NCBI RefSeq assembly: GCF_006149005.1
Contig: NZ_VBSL01000002.1
Coordinates: 671,466-735,465 of the forward strand
Direction: 5' to 3'
Source of the DNA: Larkinella sp. C7
GTDB lineage: Bacteria; Bacteroidota; Bacteroidia; Cytophagales; Spirosomataceae
DNA length: 64,000 nucleotides
Shown piece by piece: positions 48,057 to 57,863 of the stretch (its first letter is position 1; the number at the start of each line of letters is the position of its first letter). The translations under genes were made by a program, and so were the position numbers. The notes under the pieces are model-generated. The model had not been told where the DNA came from, searched no databases, and saw only the letters and a program-made list of their open reading frames with translations.

Positions 48057-48710
48057 CGAATTCGTCTTCCCTTCACTCTTCAACTTCCCCTTCATGGCTT
48101 TCCGAAGCTTTTCTACTTTGGGCAGTGACACGCTCTGAATGTAGGGCTGATTGGGGTGCAGTCTGCAATAGTTCTGGTGATAGTTCTCCGCCGGATAAAA
48201 CTCCTTCAACGGCAGGACTTCCGTTACCACCGGGTTTTTGTAGTGTTTGGAGGCATTGGTCCGCTGAATAGCGGCTTCAATGGCCTGTTTCTCCGCAGGA
48301 GTGCGGTAAAAGGCCACTGAACGGTAATCACGACCGACATCCGGTCCCTGGCGATTGAGGGTCGTGGGATCATGACCAGCGAAAAAAGCCTCTAACAGAT
48401 CGTTGTAACTGATCACAGCCGGATCATAATATACCTGAACTGATTCGGCGTGGCCGGTTTCGTCGGTTCCTACCTGCTCATACGTCGGGTTTTTCACGAA
48501 GCCCCCGGCGTAACCCGAAATCACTTCCCGAACACCTTTCAGTTGGTCGAAGCCTTCTTCCTGCGCCCAGAAACAGCCGCCGGCAAAGGTCGCTACCGCT
48601 TCACCGGGTTTCAGAACCGGTAGTTTAGCCGGGTTGGTATCCTGTGTTTTTGCGGGCGTACATCCCACCAGGAACAGCAGACTCAACGCAACAATTTTAA
48701 TGGATTTCAT
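48054..48710 (-). CDS. msrA: Peptide methionine sulfoxide reductase A, lipoprotein
   Basis: 218 residues from the ATG at 48710 (an upstream in-frame TTG would add ten residues). Signal peptide with lipobox LVGC and lipidated Cys17, so it faces the periplasm or outer membrane. The catalytic Cys46 is in FAGGCFWAQEEGFDQLKGV. It reduces methionine-S-sulfoxide in proteins, using downstream cysteine or thiol donors. It is the last gene of a six-gene operon whose other members also point to envelope redox work. Confidence 0.92.
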   Translation of the reverse strand: MKSIKIVALSLLFLVGCTPAKTQDTNPAKLPVLKPGEAVATFAGGCFWAQEEGFDQLKGVREVISGYAGGFVKNPTYEQVGTDETGHAESVQVYYDPAVISYNDLLEAFFAGHDPTTLNRQGPDVGRDYRSVAFYRTPAEKQAIEAAIQRTNASKHYKNPVVTEVLPLKEFYPAENYHQNYCRLHPNQPYIQSVSLPKVEKLRKAMKGKLKSEGKTNS

Positions 48711-48794
48711 AACAAAGATTGGTTTATACTTTCTGAACAAATTCCAGCGAAACGCCGTTCAGGCAAGCCGGACGGCAGAGACCAGACAACTACC

Positions 48795-49355
48795 TTATCG
48801 GGTCGTCACCGGCGTTGTGACTTGCTGCGTCTGCACCACCACCCGAACGGTTACTTCATTTCCCATCAGCAGACCGGATTTTCCGACCTCATAATCCAGC
48901 CGGTTGAGCGTAAACTGACCTGAGAACGTAGCTGTCATTCCTTTCTGAACAATGGTGAGCGGGATCGTTACGGCGCGGGTGGTGTTTTTAATCGTCAGTT
49001 CAAACATGCCGGTATAGGCGTCGTTTTCCTGCCGTTCGACGCGGGTGGAGCGCAAACTGATCCGGGGATAGGTGGCTGCGTCGAAATACTCCTTTTTTTT
49101 CAGGTGATTATTCCGCAGACCAATACCCGTTTCGAGGGTCGCGGTTTCCACACTGGCCGAAAGCTGCGTCTTTTCGGGCAGGGCCGGGTCGAAAATCAGG
49201 TCTCCCGAAAAACCGCCGAAGGTACCGGTGACGGTCAGACCCGCATTCCGGATGCTGAACGTTACCGTTGCCTTGGTAGGTTTCCAGTGGATCTGGGCGA
49301 CCGCGCTCAGGTCGATCACCAGAGCCGTTATCAGGGTTAGAAGGACGGTTTTCAT
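48795..49355 (-). CDS. YceI family periplasmic protein
   Basis: 186 residues with a signal peptide (about 1-20, cut after AVAQ). The rest is a beta-barrel of the YceI/lipocalin-like type: ATVTFSIRNAGLTVTGTFGGF, then SVETATLETGIGLRNNHLKKKEYFDAATYPRI. YceI relatives bind polyisoprenoids such as ubiquinone-like lipids, often next to cytochrome or DoxX genes. The start is one base from the end of the preceding gene. Confidence 0.9.
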   Translation of the reverse strand: MKTVLLTLITALVIDLSAVAQIHWKPTKATVTFSIRNAGLTVTGTFGGFSGDLIFDPALPEKTQLSASVETATLETGIGLRNNHLKKKEYFDAATYPRISLRSTRVERQENDAYTGMFELTIKNTTRAVTIPLTIVQKGMTATFSGQFTLNRLDYEVGKSGLLMGNEVTVRVVVQTQQVTTPVTTR

Positions 49356-49356
49356 C

Positions 49357-50079
49357 TTAAAAATGGTAGGCTAGCGCCAGCATCGGCATGGCATTTTTGC
49401 TGCGAAACCGGTCATTCTCGAAGGTTAATGTGCGGTCGGTAGTATACTCGACAAACTGAAACCCGATTCCGCCCCGTACACTCACTTTCGGCGTAAACCG
49501 ATACCGGACGTACGCTTCGGAGTTCAAGCTCCCCCGGTCGCTGTCGCTGATCAACAGAATGTTAAACCGGGTCGGGCTGGCCGACTGCACCGTTCCACTC
49601 AGCGACGACCGCACCGGGGCATTGGCGTAGAAAACCCCGCTTTGCGACCCACCCAGCGTCACCCCAATGGCGTCGATGTTGATACCGACCTCAAACCGTT
49701 GCGTCAGGGCAAACTCGATGTGAATGCTGGCGTTGAGCGAGGTGGTACGGGTGCGGTTGAGTTGGAGTGTGTCCAGGTTGGCGAGAATGTTCTCGGTAAA
49801 CAACGCGACAATGCTTTCGGTGCCGGACGTGAGCCGGGCTGGGGCCGTAATGTAGTCGAGCCTGCCGCCAAAAGCCGAGGTGAGCCGCAATCCATAGCCC
49901 AAACGAAACCGGTTTGAACGGCCGATGCCGTGCAATTGGTTGACCGTCAGAGCCGCCGTGCCGAAATCACGTTTGGCCGCAACGCCCAGATCGACGGTTC
50001 GGGTCAACGGTTTGTGGGGTGACTGTGCCCGACAGATGACCGGCAACGACAGGAGTAAAAAGACAAGGAATCGATTCAT
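49357..50079 (-). CDS. Outer-membrane beta-barrel-like protein of unknown function
   Basis: 240 residues. Signal peptide 1-18 (FLVFLLLSLPVICRAQ). The remainder alternates hydrophobic and polar residues, with many Gly and aromatic residues, and ends with ALAYHF, a terminal Phe suited to outer-membrane insertion. No domain name is certain. Its place between YceI and the DoxX-DM13 gene (19 bases and 1 base gaps) ties it to the redox operon. Confidence 0.7.
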   Translation of the reverse strand: MNRFLVFLLLSLPVICRAQSPHKPLTRTVDLGVAAKRDFGTAALTVNQLHGIGRSNRFRLGYGLRLTSAFGGRLDYITAPARLTSGTESIVALFTENILANLDTLQLNRTRTTSLNASIHIEFALTQRFEVGINIDAIGVTLGGSQSGVFYANAPVRSSLSGTVQSASPTRFNILLISDSDRGSLNSEAYVRYRFTPKVSVRGGIGFQFVEYTTDRTLTFENDRFRSKNAMPMLALAYHF

Positions 50080-50098
50080 GACGGTTCGGGTTAAGAGA

Positions 50099-50938
50099 CT
50101 ATTGCAGTTTGGCGTGGCCGAATAAAACGCTGTAGGCCTTACACCAGATCAGGATGGTTCGCTGGCGGGCGGGATCGAACGAGGCTGGTGCTTCCAGAAA
50201 GAAGGAACCGGTATTGGTTAGTTTCTGTACTTCGATAAAATTGGTCAGGCTGGTATCTTCAGCAAGGTAAATCCGCAGATCCGGTCCGCCATCCGTACTG
50301 AAATTCTCAAACAGTATCGTTCGTTTGCCGGCTTTGTCATACACTTTTACCGTTCCTTTCACCGTATGGACATTGTTCATAAACATGCCTTCCACGAGCA
50401 GTTGCTGCCCCGTCGCGTCGAATATTTTGGTGTTATCGGTTGTGCTGACCGGCTTGTCAACCGTCCCGACCGGCGTCAGTTCCGGGTCTTGGGTACAGCC
50501 CGACAGTCCCCCCAAAATCACTACCCAAACCACAAACTGCCGCCAGCGCCCCGGGTACCGGATGGTGGCCACTACCTGTCGGTAGCTGACGGCCAACACG
50601 TACAGACAGGTGACCAGTACCGTCAGGGCGTAGGCAAACAGCAAGCCGCCATCGCCCTGAATTTCAACCCCTAAAACCGTCAAATGGGCACCAATGGCCC
50701 CGATCATGATGCCGACGCCCAGCAACGCCCCCATCCAACTGGTTCGGGGAATCAGCAGCAAAACCGACGCGAGGAGTTCGGCCACCCCGCTGGCAATCCG
50801 TCCGCCGGGTTCCATGTTCAGGGTTGAGAAGATATAAACGCTTTCGGGAGCGGCTGTAAATTTGAAAAACAGCGTCTGAAGCATGATGCCAGCGGCCACA
50901 AGCCGGGCCAGCCAGAGTACAAGGGATGTGAGTTTCAT
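50099..50938 (-). CDS. DoxX-like membrane domain fused to a lipobox and DM13 domain
   Basis: 279 residues. Residues 1-125 have four membrane helices of DoxX type. Residues about 131-148 form a further hydrophobic stretch ending in Leu-Ser-Gly-Cys (145-148), a perfect lipobox, preceded by Arg-Trp-Arg. From about 168 a DM13 domain follows, with TVKGTVKVYD, DGGPDLRIYLAED and the family's conserved cysteine, Cys266, in WCKAYSVLFGHAKL. DM13 is thought to carry electrons through a redox cysteine. Either one protein, or a membrane protein with an internal start or processing site releasing a lipoprotein. Member of the redox operon. Confidence 0.8.
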   Translation of the reverse strand: MKLTSLVLWLARLVAAGIMLQTLFFKFTAAPESVYIFSTLNMEPGGRIASGVAELLASVLLLIPRTSWMGALLGVGIMIGAIGAHLTVLGVEIQGDGGLLFAYALTVLVTCLYVLAVSYRQVVATIRYPGRWRQFVVWVVILGGLSGCTQDPELTPVGTVDKPVSTTDNTKIFDATGQQLLVEGMFMNNVHTVKGTVKVYDKAGKRTILFENFSTDGGPDLRIYLAEDTSLTNFIEVQKLTNTGSFFLEAPASFDPARQRTILIWCKAYSVLFGHAKLQ

Positions 50939-50987
50939 AGTGAATAAGAGATGGAGTGAATGAGATAAAATGGATCGTGGCCGACGG

Positions 50988-51524
50988 TTAATTCACCAGG
51001 GCTTTTTCCGACTGAGCGGGCGACGGTCTTTTTTGGTGGGCAACGGTAGCGTAGGCGACTCCGAAGTGGGCCGGTATCTGAACGTGCGGAAAAACCGCTT
51101 CCAGGCCAATGCGGATGATGGCACTGTGGTGAATGGCGTGTTCGATGTTGTAGAGCAGTTCGCGGTAAAACGTCGTCAGGATGGCCACATCCGGGATCGC
51201 GTCCGGCAAATACGACGCTTCCAGGTCCAGCAGGCGGTCTTCCGTACAACAAGCCAATTGTCCCATCATCTGCTGAATGGCAGCCACGGCTTCTGCCGGG
51301 CTGTTTTCCAGTGACTCCTGCCGAATCCGGCGGTCGTAATTGAGGTAACCGGTGTGGTAGGCCGTCAGCGAAAGCGCGTAAAATTCGATGATGTGCCGCA
51401 GGTGTTTCCCCACCGAACTCCCCATCAGCAAATCGAGCGGACGCGTGTATTCGTGGGGTTCAAGTTGGGCGATCACCGCCGTGAGCTGGCCCAACAGATG
51501 GGCCGAAGTGTCCTGCAATTTCAT
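50988..51524 (-). CDS. DinB-family protein
   Basis: 178 residues, four-helix bundle pattern. The metal-binding type His residues are spaced along helices: KHLRHIIEFYALS and IEHAIHHSAIIRIG. Such proteins (DinB/DUF664) include thiol-dependent S-transferases and metal-dependent enzymes; the exact activity is unknown here. No signal peptide, so cytoplasmic. Lies in the redox operon, 30 bases after the YHS gene and 49 before the DoxX-DM13 gene. Confidence 0.8.
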   Translation of the reverse strand: MKLQDTSAHLLGQLTAVIAQLEPHEYTRPLDLLMGSSVGKHLRHIIEFYALSLTAYHTGYLNYDRRIRQESLENSPAEAVAAIQQMMGQLACCTEDRLLDLEASYLPDAIPDVAILTTFYRELLYNIEHAIHHSAIIRIGLEAVFPHVQIPAHFGVAYATVAHQKRPSPAQSEKALVN

Positions 51525-51554
51525 AAATAGGAAGGTCAGGCGTGGAAAAGTCGG

Positions 51555-52064
51555 TTAGTTGCTTAGTAGTTTTTGCCAGTTTTGATCGGCTTTGCGCTGC
51601 AGATTCGTCTCGTCTTTCTGCCACTTGGGCAGCGTATTGTTGAAAAAAGTGTGGTAGAACAGGTACAGCCGACCGTCGCGCACCTCGAACGTTTCCGGAT
51701 CGATCTCCACTTTTTCGCCCGACTCACCCATCGCGTAGGCACACCAGCCGCCGTAAGCCGGGGCATACGATCCGGGGGCTTTCAGGAACCGGTCCCGGTT
51801 GGCAACCGACGCAAACCGGTACGTGGCTCCCTGATACTGGGTGGAAATCGTTTTCTGTCCTTTTGTGGCTTTTTTCACCGTGAAATAGGCTACCGGGTCG
51901 TAGCCCTGAATGGCCAGCCCGTCGTCCAGGTTGGCGTGTTTGGCAAGCGTGGCGTCCCGTTGTGCCTGTGCCGCCGAAAGCGTCAGGAGCCAAAGCAGGC
52001 TTCCTAAAATGAGTGGGGCAAACGGGTTCCGCGCCCGGATTAGGTGGGTGTTCATGTTTTTCAA
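51555..52064 (-). CDS. Secreted YHS-domain protein
   Basis: 169 residues with a signal peptide (hydrophobic core LILGSLLWLLTLSAAQ, cut after AQA near 35). The YHS-like core is IQGYDPVAYF ... RFAS ... FLKAPGSYAPAYGGWCAYAMGES, with a single Cys in the Trp-Cys pair that suits a metal or thiol site. First gene of the minus-strand redox operon. A shorter paralog is the last gene of the plus-strand operon at 60.4 kb. ATG at codon 4 is an alternative start. Confidence 0.88.
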   Translation of the reverse strand: MKNMNTHLIRARNPFAPLILGSLLWLLTLSAAQAQRDATLAKHANLDDGLAIQGYDPVAYFTVKKATKGQKTISTQYQGATYRFASVANRDRFLKAPGSYAPAYGGWCAYAMGESGEKVEIDPETFEVRDGRLYLFYHTFFNNTLPKWQKDETNLQRKADQNWQKLLSN

Positions 52065-52352
52065 GATTCGTCATCAATCAGGTAAACTCTCTATCCAGTA
52101 GCCAATAAACATGCCCCAGCGTGCCAGGTCCCTGAAAACACCGCCAGCAGTGCGGAAAGCGGTTTTTTAGAACGTTGTCCTGTGTTCCCGGCCGGCCGAC
52201 CGGTTTTGATATGTCGGGAGAGTCACGCTATTTCGGGAATTTGAACCGGAATTACGGCACCTCCGACAGCCTGCTTTAACCCGATGCAACGAGTAGAAGC
52301 GTATTTGTGGCCGGAAAGGGCAACGGAATGAATTTTGCGGTTAACTTGGTCA
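52065..52352. other. 288-base divergent gap upstream of the kinase gene
   Basis: Contains promoters for both the redox operon and the kinase, which I cannot place securely. It has a 5-base stem (ACCGC at 52140-52144, GCGGT at 52159-52163) followed by a T-run (52163-52168) on the plus strand, a weak terminator-like shape. Also TGGCACG on the minus strand (52120-52126), discussed among the rejected items. Confidence 0.45.
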
Positions 52353-55300
52353 ATGAAATCGTTAGTCCTCCTGCTGATCATCATTCTGGGTGTCCTGACG
52401 CGGTCGGTTTACAGCCAGCCTGCGGGGGTGCCGTTTATCCAGCACTATGCCCCCAAGGTCTACCAGGCTCACCCCGAAAACCGGGCCATTGCCCAGGACA
52501 ACCGTGGCATTTTGTACTTCGGCAACCAGCACGGTTTGCTGGAATTCGATGCCAGTACCTGGAAACGGCTGCCCGTCACCGGCACCAACGCCCGCGCGGT
52601 GGCAACCGACACCGCCGGTACGGTTTACATCGGTACCGACACGAATTTTGGTTACCTGAAAACCGATGAGCGGGGTATAAACCGTTACGTTTCCCTCAGC
52701 GATCAGTTGCCCCCGGCCGAGCGCACGCTGCCCAAAGTAGCCTGGGTGTTCTGCACGGATCAGGGCGTTTATTTTAGCACGGCACAAAAGATCTACCGCT
52801 ACCAGCCCGGTCAGCCCATGACCATCTGGCCCATCCCGGCCGGCATCCGGCACGTCAGCGTTGTGAACAATACAGTATTTTTACAAACCCGGAACGGTGG
52901 CTTTTTCCGCCTGAACACCGCCCGGCCCGGATCTGATGCCCTGGAGGTGCCCCCCGGAACCGGGCGACTGACCGCTCAAACCATCGAGTCGGTTTTGCCG
53001 TTTCCCGGCGATCATCAGTTGCTGGTGGTTACGTGCCAGGGTGGGCTTTTTCGCTATGACCCACTGAAAACCAGCCTTTCACCGTTTCCAACGCAGGCCG
53101 ACGACTGGCTGCACCAGGCTCGTGTCAGCCGGGCCATTTACATTCCCAATCCCGAAGCAGGTACCCACCAGTACATCATTGGGACGGCCCGGGGCGGGGT
53201 CCGGATTCTGAACCACCAGGGGCAGGAACTGCAGCGGATCGATGAAAGCAACGGGCTGCGTCGGAATGCCGTCCTGAGTTTGTTTCAGGACCGTGAAAAG
53301 TCGCTCTGGATCGGCACCGGCAGTGGCCTCGACCGCGTGGAAACCAACCTGCCCGTCAGCCGTTTCGAAAGTAGCCTGAACGTCCGTTCCACGGTTTGGG
53401 CCATTCGCCGGCACGCGGGCGTGCTCTACATTGGAACCGGTTTGGGCGTGTTTTACTGGAACAACCCGACCCACCGTTTTGAAATGGTGTCCGGTACCGA
53501 CGCATCCAGCACAACTTTGCTGACCGACGGAACGGATTTGCTGGCGGGTGCGGCAGGCTTCATCTGGCGAATTCGGCAGAACCGGATTGTGGAAACCCTT
53601 TTGACCGAAAACCAGACCGTTCACACCCTGCTTCGGCCCCGCCAGAAACCGAAACTGCTGCTGGCAGCTCTGGGCAATGGGCTTTGGCTCTACCGACGCG
53701 AAGCCAACCGCTGGCAGGAGACAGGCCGGGTGCTGAACCTGCGGGACGAATGTGTTTCGCTCGCCGAAGCAGCCGATGGAACCATCTGGGTCGGAACCCG
53801 GCACAACGGTTTCTTTCAACTCGACAAAGACTTGAGTCAGATCCTCTTTCACGCGAATTCCGGCTTACGTGCGGCAACCGGAAGCTACGTTTTTCCGACC
53901 TCCGACGGATTGCTGTTTGCCGCCGGTGGCCGTCTATCCCGTTTTGATGACCGCACCAAACAGTTTGCCGCCAATCAGAAATTCAGCGCGATTCTCGCCA
54001 AAGCCTCGTCCGATGCCCCGGCCCTTGCCGAAGACCGCCAGCGCAACCTGTGGTTTGCCACGCCTTCGGTGGCCCTCCGCCGAAACACAGCCGGAACCTG
54101 GGAGTGTGACAGCCTGAGTCTGAAACCGATCAGCCGGGGTGGCTACGCCATCTATCCCGATCAGAACGGGCTGGTCTGGCTGGGCAATGACGAGGGACTG
54201 TTCCGCTACGACGGTGCCCAGATGACCATGCCCCCCGATTATCCGGCGTTGATCCGGGCCGTCCGGTTGCAAGCCAATGATTCCCTGCTGTATGCCGGGG
54301 GCAGCATCCCCGCAGGTCAGGGCCGGTTGACGTTGCCCTATCGGTTCCGGGCGTTGTCGTTCCAGTTTGCGGCCACCAGTTTTGTGGGCGACAATGAAAA
54401 CGAGTTTCAGTATAAACTCTCCGGAAATGCCCAGATGGCCGACGATACGGTTTGGTCGAAATGGGGTCGGGAAACGCGCAAAGACTACACCAACCTGCCC
54501 CCCGGCCCGTATACCTTCCTGGTTCGCGCCCGCGACTCCTACGGTCAGTTGAGCCGGGAAAGTCGTTTTTCGTTCGAAATCACCCGCCCCTGGTTCCGCG
54601 AACCCTGGGCCTACGCGCTCTATATTCTCATCGGGTGTTTCCTGATCGCGGTCTTTGTCCAGTATTATACCCGGCGGTTGATGCGGGAGAAGCTGAAACT
54701 CGAAGCCCTGGTGGACGACCGCACCGCGCAGGTGGTTCAGCAAAAAGAAGAACTGGTGGCGCAATCGGCCCGTTTGCAGATGGCGAAGGAAACCGCCGAA
54801 GCAGCCAATCGGGCGAAAAGCGAATTTCTGGCCAACATGAGCCACGAACTCCGGACGCCCCTCAACGGCATTCTGGGTTTTACGCAACTGCTCCAGCGCG
54901 ACACCAACCTGAGCAGCGGTCAGCAACGCGGTTTGGGCATTATTCGCACCAGTGGCGAACACCTGCTCACGCTGATCAACGAGGTGCTGGACATTGCCAA
55001 AATTGAAGCCCGGCGGTTCGACTTTCAGCAGTCGGCGGTGGCCCTGCCCGCGCTCCTGGCGAACGTGTCGGCGTTCTTCCGGATTCGGGCCGAAGAGAAA
55101 GGGCTGGCGTTCACCTACCGGGTGGAGACGCCCCTGCCGACGGTGGTTTCCGGCGACGAAAAACGCCTGACGCAAATCCTGAACAATCTCCTGAGCAATG
55201 CCGTAAAATTTACGGAACAGGGAACCGTCGAGCTGGTTGCAGGCAGTCAGGAAATGCGTCCCGGCCAATTCCGGGTGGTTTTTCGGGTCAGTGATTCGGG

Positions 55301-56210
55301 GATCGGCATTCCGGAAAACCGCCTGACCGAGATTTTTCAACCTTTCTACCAGGTGCGGGACGGCAAACAGTTTATCGAGGGCACCGGACTCGGCTTGGCC
55401 ATTTCGGATAAACTGGTCGAGTTAATGGGCGGCAAATTGAGTGTCGCCAGCACGCCCGGAAAAGGCAGTACTTTCACCGTCAGCCTGCCGTTGTCGGCGG
55501 CTCAGCGTGGCCCTGCACCGGAAACTTCCTACCCGGATCGACGCCGGATTCTGGGCCACGAGGGTTTGCAACGGCGGGTGCTGGTGGCCGACGACAATGC
55601 CGACAACCGGCTGGTGGTGGTGTCACTGCTGGAAACGCTGGGTTTCGTCGTACTCGAAGCCATCGACGGACGGGTAGCCATCGAGCTGGCGATCAGCCAG
55701 AAACCGGATCTGATTCTAATGGATCTGGTGATGCCCAACCTCAACGGTTTCGAAGCCCTGCGCCAGCTCCGCGCCCGGGCGGAACTGGCGCACACCCGAA
55801 TCATTGCGTTTTCCGCCAATGTTTTCGAACAGAACCAGCAGCGTTCGCTCAGCGAAGGCTTCGATGATTTTGTCGCCAAACCCGTCGATGTGGATAGTTT
55901 GCTGGCTAAAATCGGGGAGCAACTCGGTTTGCACTGGCAATACGCGGCTGATGAATCCGAAACCGGAAAGCCGGTAATCTCCCCGCCGACAGACAACGCC
56001 GAACTGGTCATTCCGGGCACCGATGACCTGACGGCCCTGCTGGACAAAGCCCGGCAGGGTGACATTCGAAGCATCCTCGATACCTTATCCGACCTTGAAG
56101 CACGCCATCCCGCTTCCGGTCCGTTTGCCAATCGCTTACGCCATTGGGCCGCAGAGTTTAATACCCGACAAATCCGGGATTATTTAACCCAACTCCTTGA
56201 CAATCCCTAA
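52353..56210 (+). CDS. Membrane hybrid histidine kinase with Reg_prop beta-propeller sensor
   Basis: 1285 residues from the ATG at 52353. Signal peptide 1-23; a periplasmic propeller (about 30-690) built of ligand_beta-type repeats with many LWIGT-like WIG blades; Y_Y_Y domain (about 690-745); one membrane helix (about 752-772); coiled coil; HisKA with His831 in [16 protein letters not shown]; HATPase (N-box [28 protein letters not shown]); a receiver domain with Asp1124 in [17 protein letters not shown]; a C-terminal helical tail. Senses an outside ligand and phosphorylates a partner. It lacks the C-terminal AraC domain of one-protein Bacteroides hybrids; its partner follows four bases on. 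Confidence 0.92.
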   Translation: MKSLVLLLIIILGVLTRSVYSQPAGVPFIQHYAPKVYQAHPENRAIAQDNRGILYFGNQHGLLEFDASTWKRLPVTGTNARAVATDTAGTVYIGTDTNFGYLKTDERGINRYVSLSDQLPPAERTLPKVAWVFCTDQGVYFSTAQKIYRYQPGQPMTIWPIPAGIRHVSVVNNTVFLQTRNGGFFRLNTARPGSDALEVPPGTGRLTAQTIESVLPFPGDHQLLVVTCQGGLFRYDPLKTSLSPFPTQADDWLHQARVSRAIYIPNPEAGTHQYIIGTARGGVRILNHQGQELQRIDESNGLRRNAVLSLFQDREKSLWIGTGSGLDRVETNLPVSRFESSLNVRSTVWAIRRHAGVLYIGTGLGVFYWNNPTHRFEMVSGTDASSTTLLTDGTDLLAGAAGFIWRIRQNRIVETLLTENQTVHTLLRPRQKPKLLLAALGNGLWLYRREANRWQETGRVLNLRDECVSLAEAADGTIWVGTRHNGFFQLDKDLSQILFHANSGLRAATGSYVFPTSDGLLFAAGGRLSRFDDRTKQFAANQKFSAILAKASSDAPALAEDRQRNLWFATPSVALRRNTAGTWECDSLSLKPISRGGYAIYPDQNGLVWLGNDEGLFRYDGAQMTMPPDYPALIRAVRLQANDSLLYAGGSIPAGQGRLTLPYRFRALSFQFAATSFVGDNENEFQYKLSGNAQMADDTVWSKWGRETRKDYTNLPPGPYTFLVRARDSYGQLSRESRFSFEITRPWFREPWAYALYILIGCFLIAVFVQYYTRRLMREKLKLEALVDDRTAQVVQQKEELVAQSARLQMAKETAEAANRAKSEFLANMSHELRTPLNGILGFTQLLQRDTNLSSGQQRGLGIIRTSGEHLLTLINEVLDIAKIEARRFDFQQSAVALPALLANVSAFFRIRAEEKGLAFTYRVETPLPTVVSGDEKRLTQILNNLLSNAVKFTEQGTVELVAGSQEMRPGQFRVVFRVSDSGIGIPENRLTEIFQPFYQVRDGKQFIEGTGLGLAISDKLVELMGGKLSVASTPGKGSTFTVSLPLSAAQRGPAPETSYPDRRRILGHEGLQRRVLVADDNADNRLVVVSLLETLGFVVLEAIDGRVAIELAISQKPDLILMDLVMPNLNGFEALRQLRARAELAHTRIIAFSANVFEQNQQRSLSEGFDDFVAKPVDVDSLLAKIGEQLGLHWQYAADESETGKPVISPPTDNAELVIPGTDDLTALLDKARQGDIRSILDTLSDLEARHPASGPFANRLRHWAAEFNTRQIRDYLTQLLDNP

Positions 56211-56214
56211 CCTT

Positions 56215-57690
56215 ATGTCCGCCAGTATTCTTGTTGTTGACGATACGCCCCACAACATCAGCATTTTATTCGATGCGCTGACCCATTATGGGTACCGTGT
56301 GCTGGCCGAGCGCGACGGCAAAAGCGCCCTCGAACAGGTTCGCCACGCCCGGCCCGATCTGATTCTGCTCGACGTGATGATGCCCGGCCTGAACGGTTTC
56401 GAGACCTGCCGCCAGCTCAAAAACAACCCCGCAACCGTCGACATTCCGGTGATTTTCATGACCGCCCTGACCGAATCCATCGACAAAATCAACGGTTTCA
56501 ACATGGGTGCGGTGGATTACATCACCAAACCGTTCCAGTTGCCCGAAGTGCTGGCGCGGGTTCAAACGCACCTGGCGCTGCGGCAAATGCGTCATGATCT
56601 GGAGAAGCTCAACGAACAACTCGAACAGCGGGTTCAGGAACGAACCGAGGCCCTCAGCCGCGCCCTGGCCGAACTGGAAACGTTGAAAGATCAGTTGCAG
56701 GCCGAAAATAGGTATCTCCGCGATGAAATCAGCCAGACCAGTGGTTTCAGCGAAATCGTAACCCAAAGTGCCCCCTTCCGGCGTGTATTGACCAAAATAG
56801 AGCAGGTGGCCCCCACCAATACGACGGTGCTGATTCTGGGTGAATCCGGAACGGGCAAAGAACTGCTGGCGCGGGCCATTCACGAACACAGTAGTCGGAA
56901 AAACAAACCGCTGGTGAAGGTCAACTGCGCAGCTTTGCCGCCCACACTCATCGAGAGCGAACTGTTCGGGCACGAAAAAGGAGCCTTTACGGGTGCAACG
57001 AACCAGAAAACCGGGCGATTTGAACTGGCCCAGAACGGCACCATTTTTCTGGATGAAATTGGGGAAATGCCCCTCGATCTGCAATCCAAATTGCTGCGGG
57101 TGCTGCAGGAAGGCGAATTTGAGCGCGTCGGCGGCACCAAAACCCTGCGCGTCAATGTTCGGGTGCTGGCGGCCACGAACCGCGATCTGGAAGTTGAAAT
57201 TGAAAAAGGCCGCTTTCGCGAAGATTTGTATTACCGGCTGAATGTGTTCCCGGTTAAAAGCCTGCCCCTTCGCGAGCGAAAAGAAGACATTCCGCTGCTG
57301 GTGCGGCACTTTTGCGACAAACACTGCCCCGAGCTAAACCGCCGGATCGAGGTCATTCCGAGCCGCGTGATCGATAGCCTGACGGCGTACAACTGGCCCG
57401 GCAACATCCGCGAACTGGAAAACATCATTGAACGCTCATTGATCAGTTCGACCGGCCGACAGCTCGAACTCGGCGACTGGACGGGCAACGACTGGCGCGA
57501 CCGCAAGAATCCGCTGGCCCGTAAAGTAACGCCCCTGACGCTGGAAGAATGCGAGCGCAACCACATCATCGCCGTGCTGGAATCCACCCACTGGAAAGTC
57601 AGCGGAGATCACGGGGCCGCCCGGATTCTGGATGTCATTCCCACCACGCTCGAATCGAAGATGAAAAAGCTTGGCATCACCCGACCCTGA
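56215..57690 (+). CDS. Sigma-54-dependent response regulator (NtrC family)
   Basis: 491 residues from the ATG at 56215; an in-frame TTG upstream overlaps the kinase gene. Receiver domain 1-120 with Asp53 in [13 protein letters not shown]; coiled coil about 130-175; AAA+ central domain with Walker A GESGTGK (209-215), the sigma-54 contact loop GAFTGA (256-261) and [25 protein letters not shown] (split by position about 280-304); Fis-like helix-turn-helix at the C-terminus ([21 protein letters not shown]). It needs RNA polymerase with sigma-54 and a minus-24/minus-12 promoter. Encoded straight after the kinase, so the pair is one system. Confidence 0.95.
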   Translation: MSASILVVDDTPHNISILFDALTHYGYRVLAERDGKSALEQVRHARPDLILLDVMMPGLNGFETCRQLKNNPATVDIPVIFMTALTESIDKINGFNMGAVDYITKPFQLPEVLARVQTHLALRQMRHDLEKLNEQLEQRVQERTEALSRALAELETLKDQLQAENRYLRDEISQTSGFSEIVTQSAPFRRVLTKIEQVAPTNTTVLILGESGTGKELLARAIHEHSSRKNKPLVKVNCAALPPTLIESELFGHEKGAFTGATNQKTGRFELAQNGTIFLDEIGEMPLDLQSKLLRVLQEGEFERVGGTKTLRVNVRVLAATNRDLEVEIEKGRFREDLYYRLNVFPVKSLPLRERKEDIPLLVRHFCDKHCPELNRRIEVIPSRVIDSLTAYNWPGNIRELENIIERSLISSTGRQLELGDWTGNDWRDRKNPLARKVTPLTLEECERNHIIAVLESTHWKVSGDHGAARILDVIPTTLESKMKKLGITRP

Positions 57691-57863
57691 TCCCCTTCAC
57701 TCCTCCTGAAATGTCCTGACATTCCTGAAATACCGTAACCAACGCTGTACTACCCCAGTCACAGAAAACTACCTAACCATTTAACCATCAAACCATTACA
57801 TAAATCACAAACGACTGGCATACGGCTTGATTACCAGATAGTATCTATTAATTACGTTGCGCC
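57691..57863. other. Gap between the regulator and the NRDE operon
   Basis: A Met-poor AT-rich stretch with a single arm of a word-repeat element at about 57770-57800 (CCTAACCATTTAACCATC) and repeats of CCTGAAAT. It also holds the sigma-54-like site listed separately. No gene. Confidence 0.55.
57816..57830 (+). promoter_or_regulatory. Sigma-54-like promoter before the NRDE/ATP-grasp/LysE/YHS operon
   Basis: TGGCAT at 57816-57821, five bases, TTGA at 57827-57830, against the consensus TGGCAC, five bases, TTGC. The GG and the second block have the required spacing, but the final base is A instead of C. It lies 34 bases before the operon and next to the regulator gene. Confidence 0.4.

Noticed and set aside
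52113-52126. Minus-strand sigma-54-like site upstream of the YHS-DinB operon
   Set aside because: TGGCACG is perfect, but the GG to GC distance is nine bases instead of the strictly kept ten.
52182-52206. CCGGCCGGCCGACCGG palindrome in the divergent gap
   Set aside because: A simple GC palindrome without a second copy or a clear position relative to a promoter; not enough to call an operator.
53934-55340. Long minus-strand open frame inside the hybrid kinase gene
   Set aside because: Antisense to kinase domains with intact motifs; no recognisable protein features.
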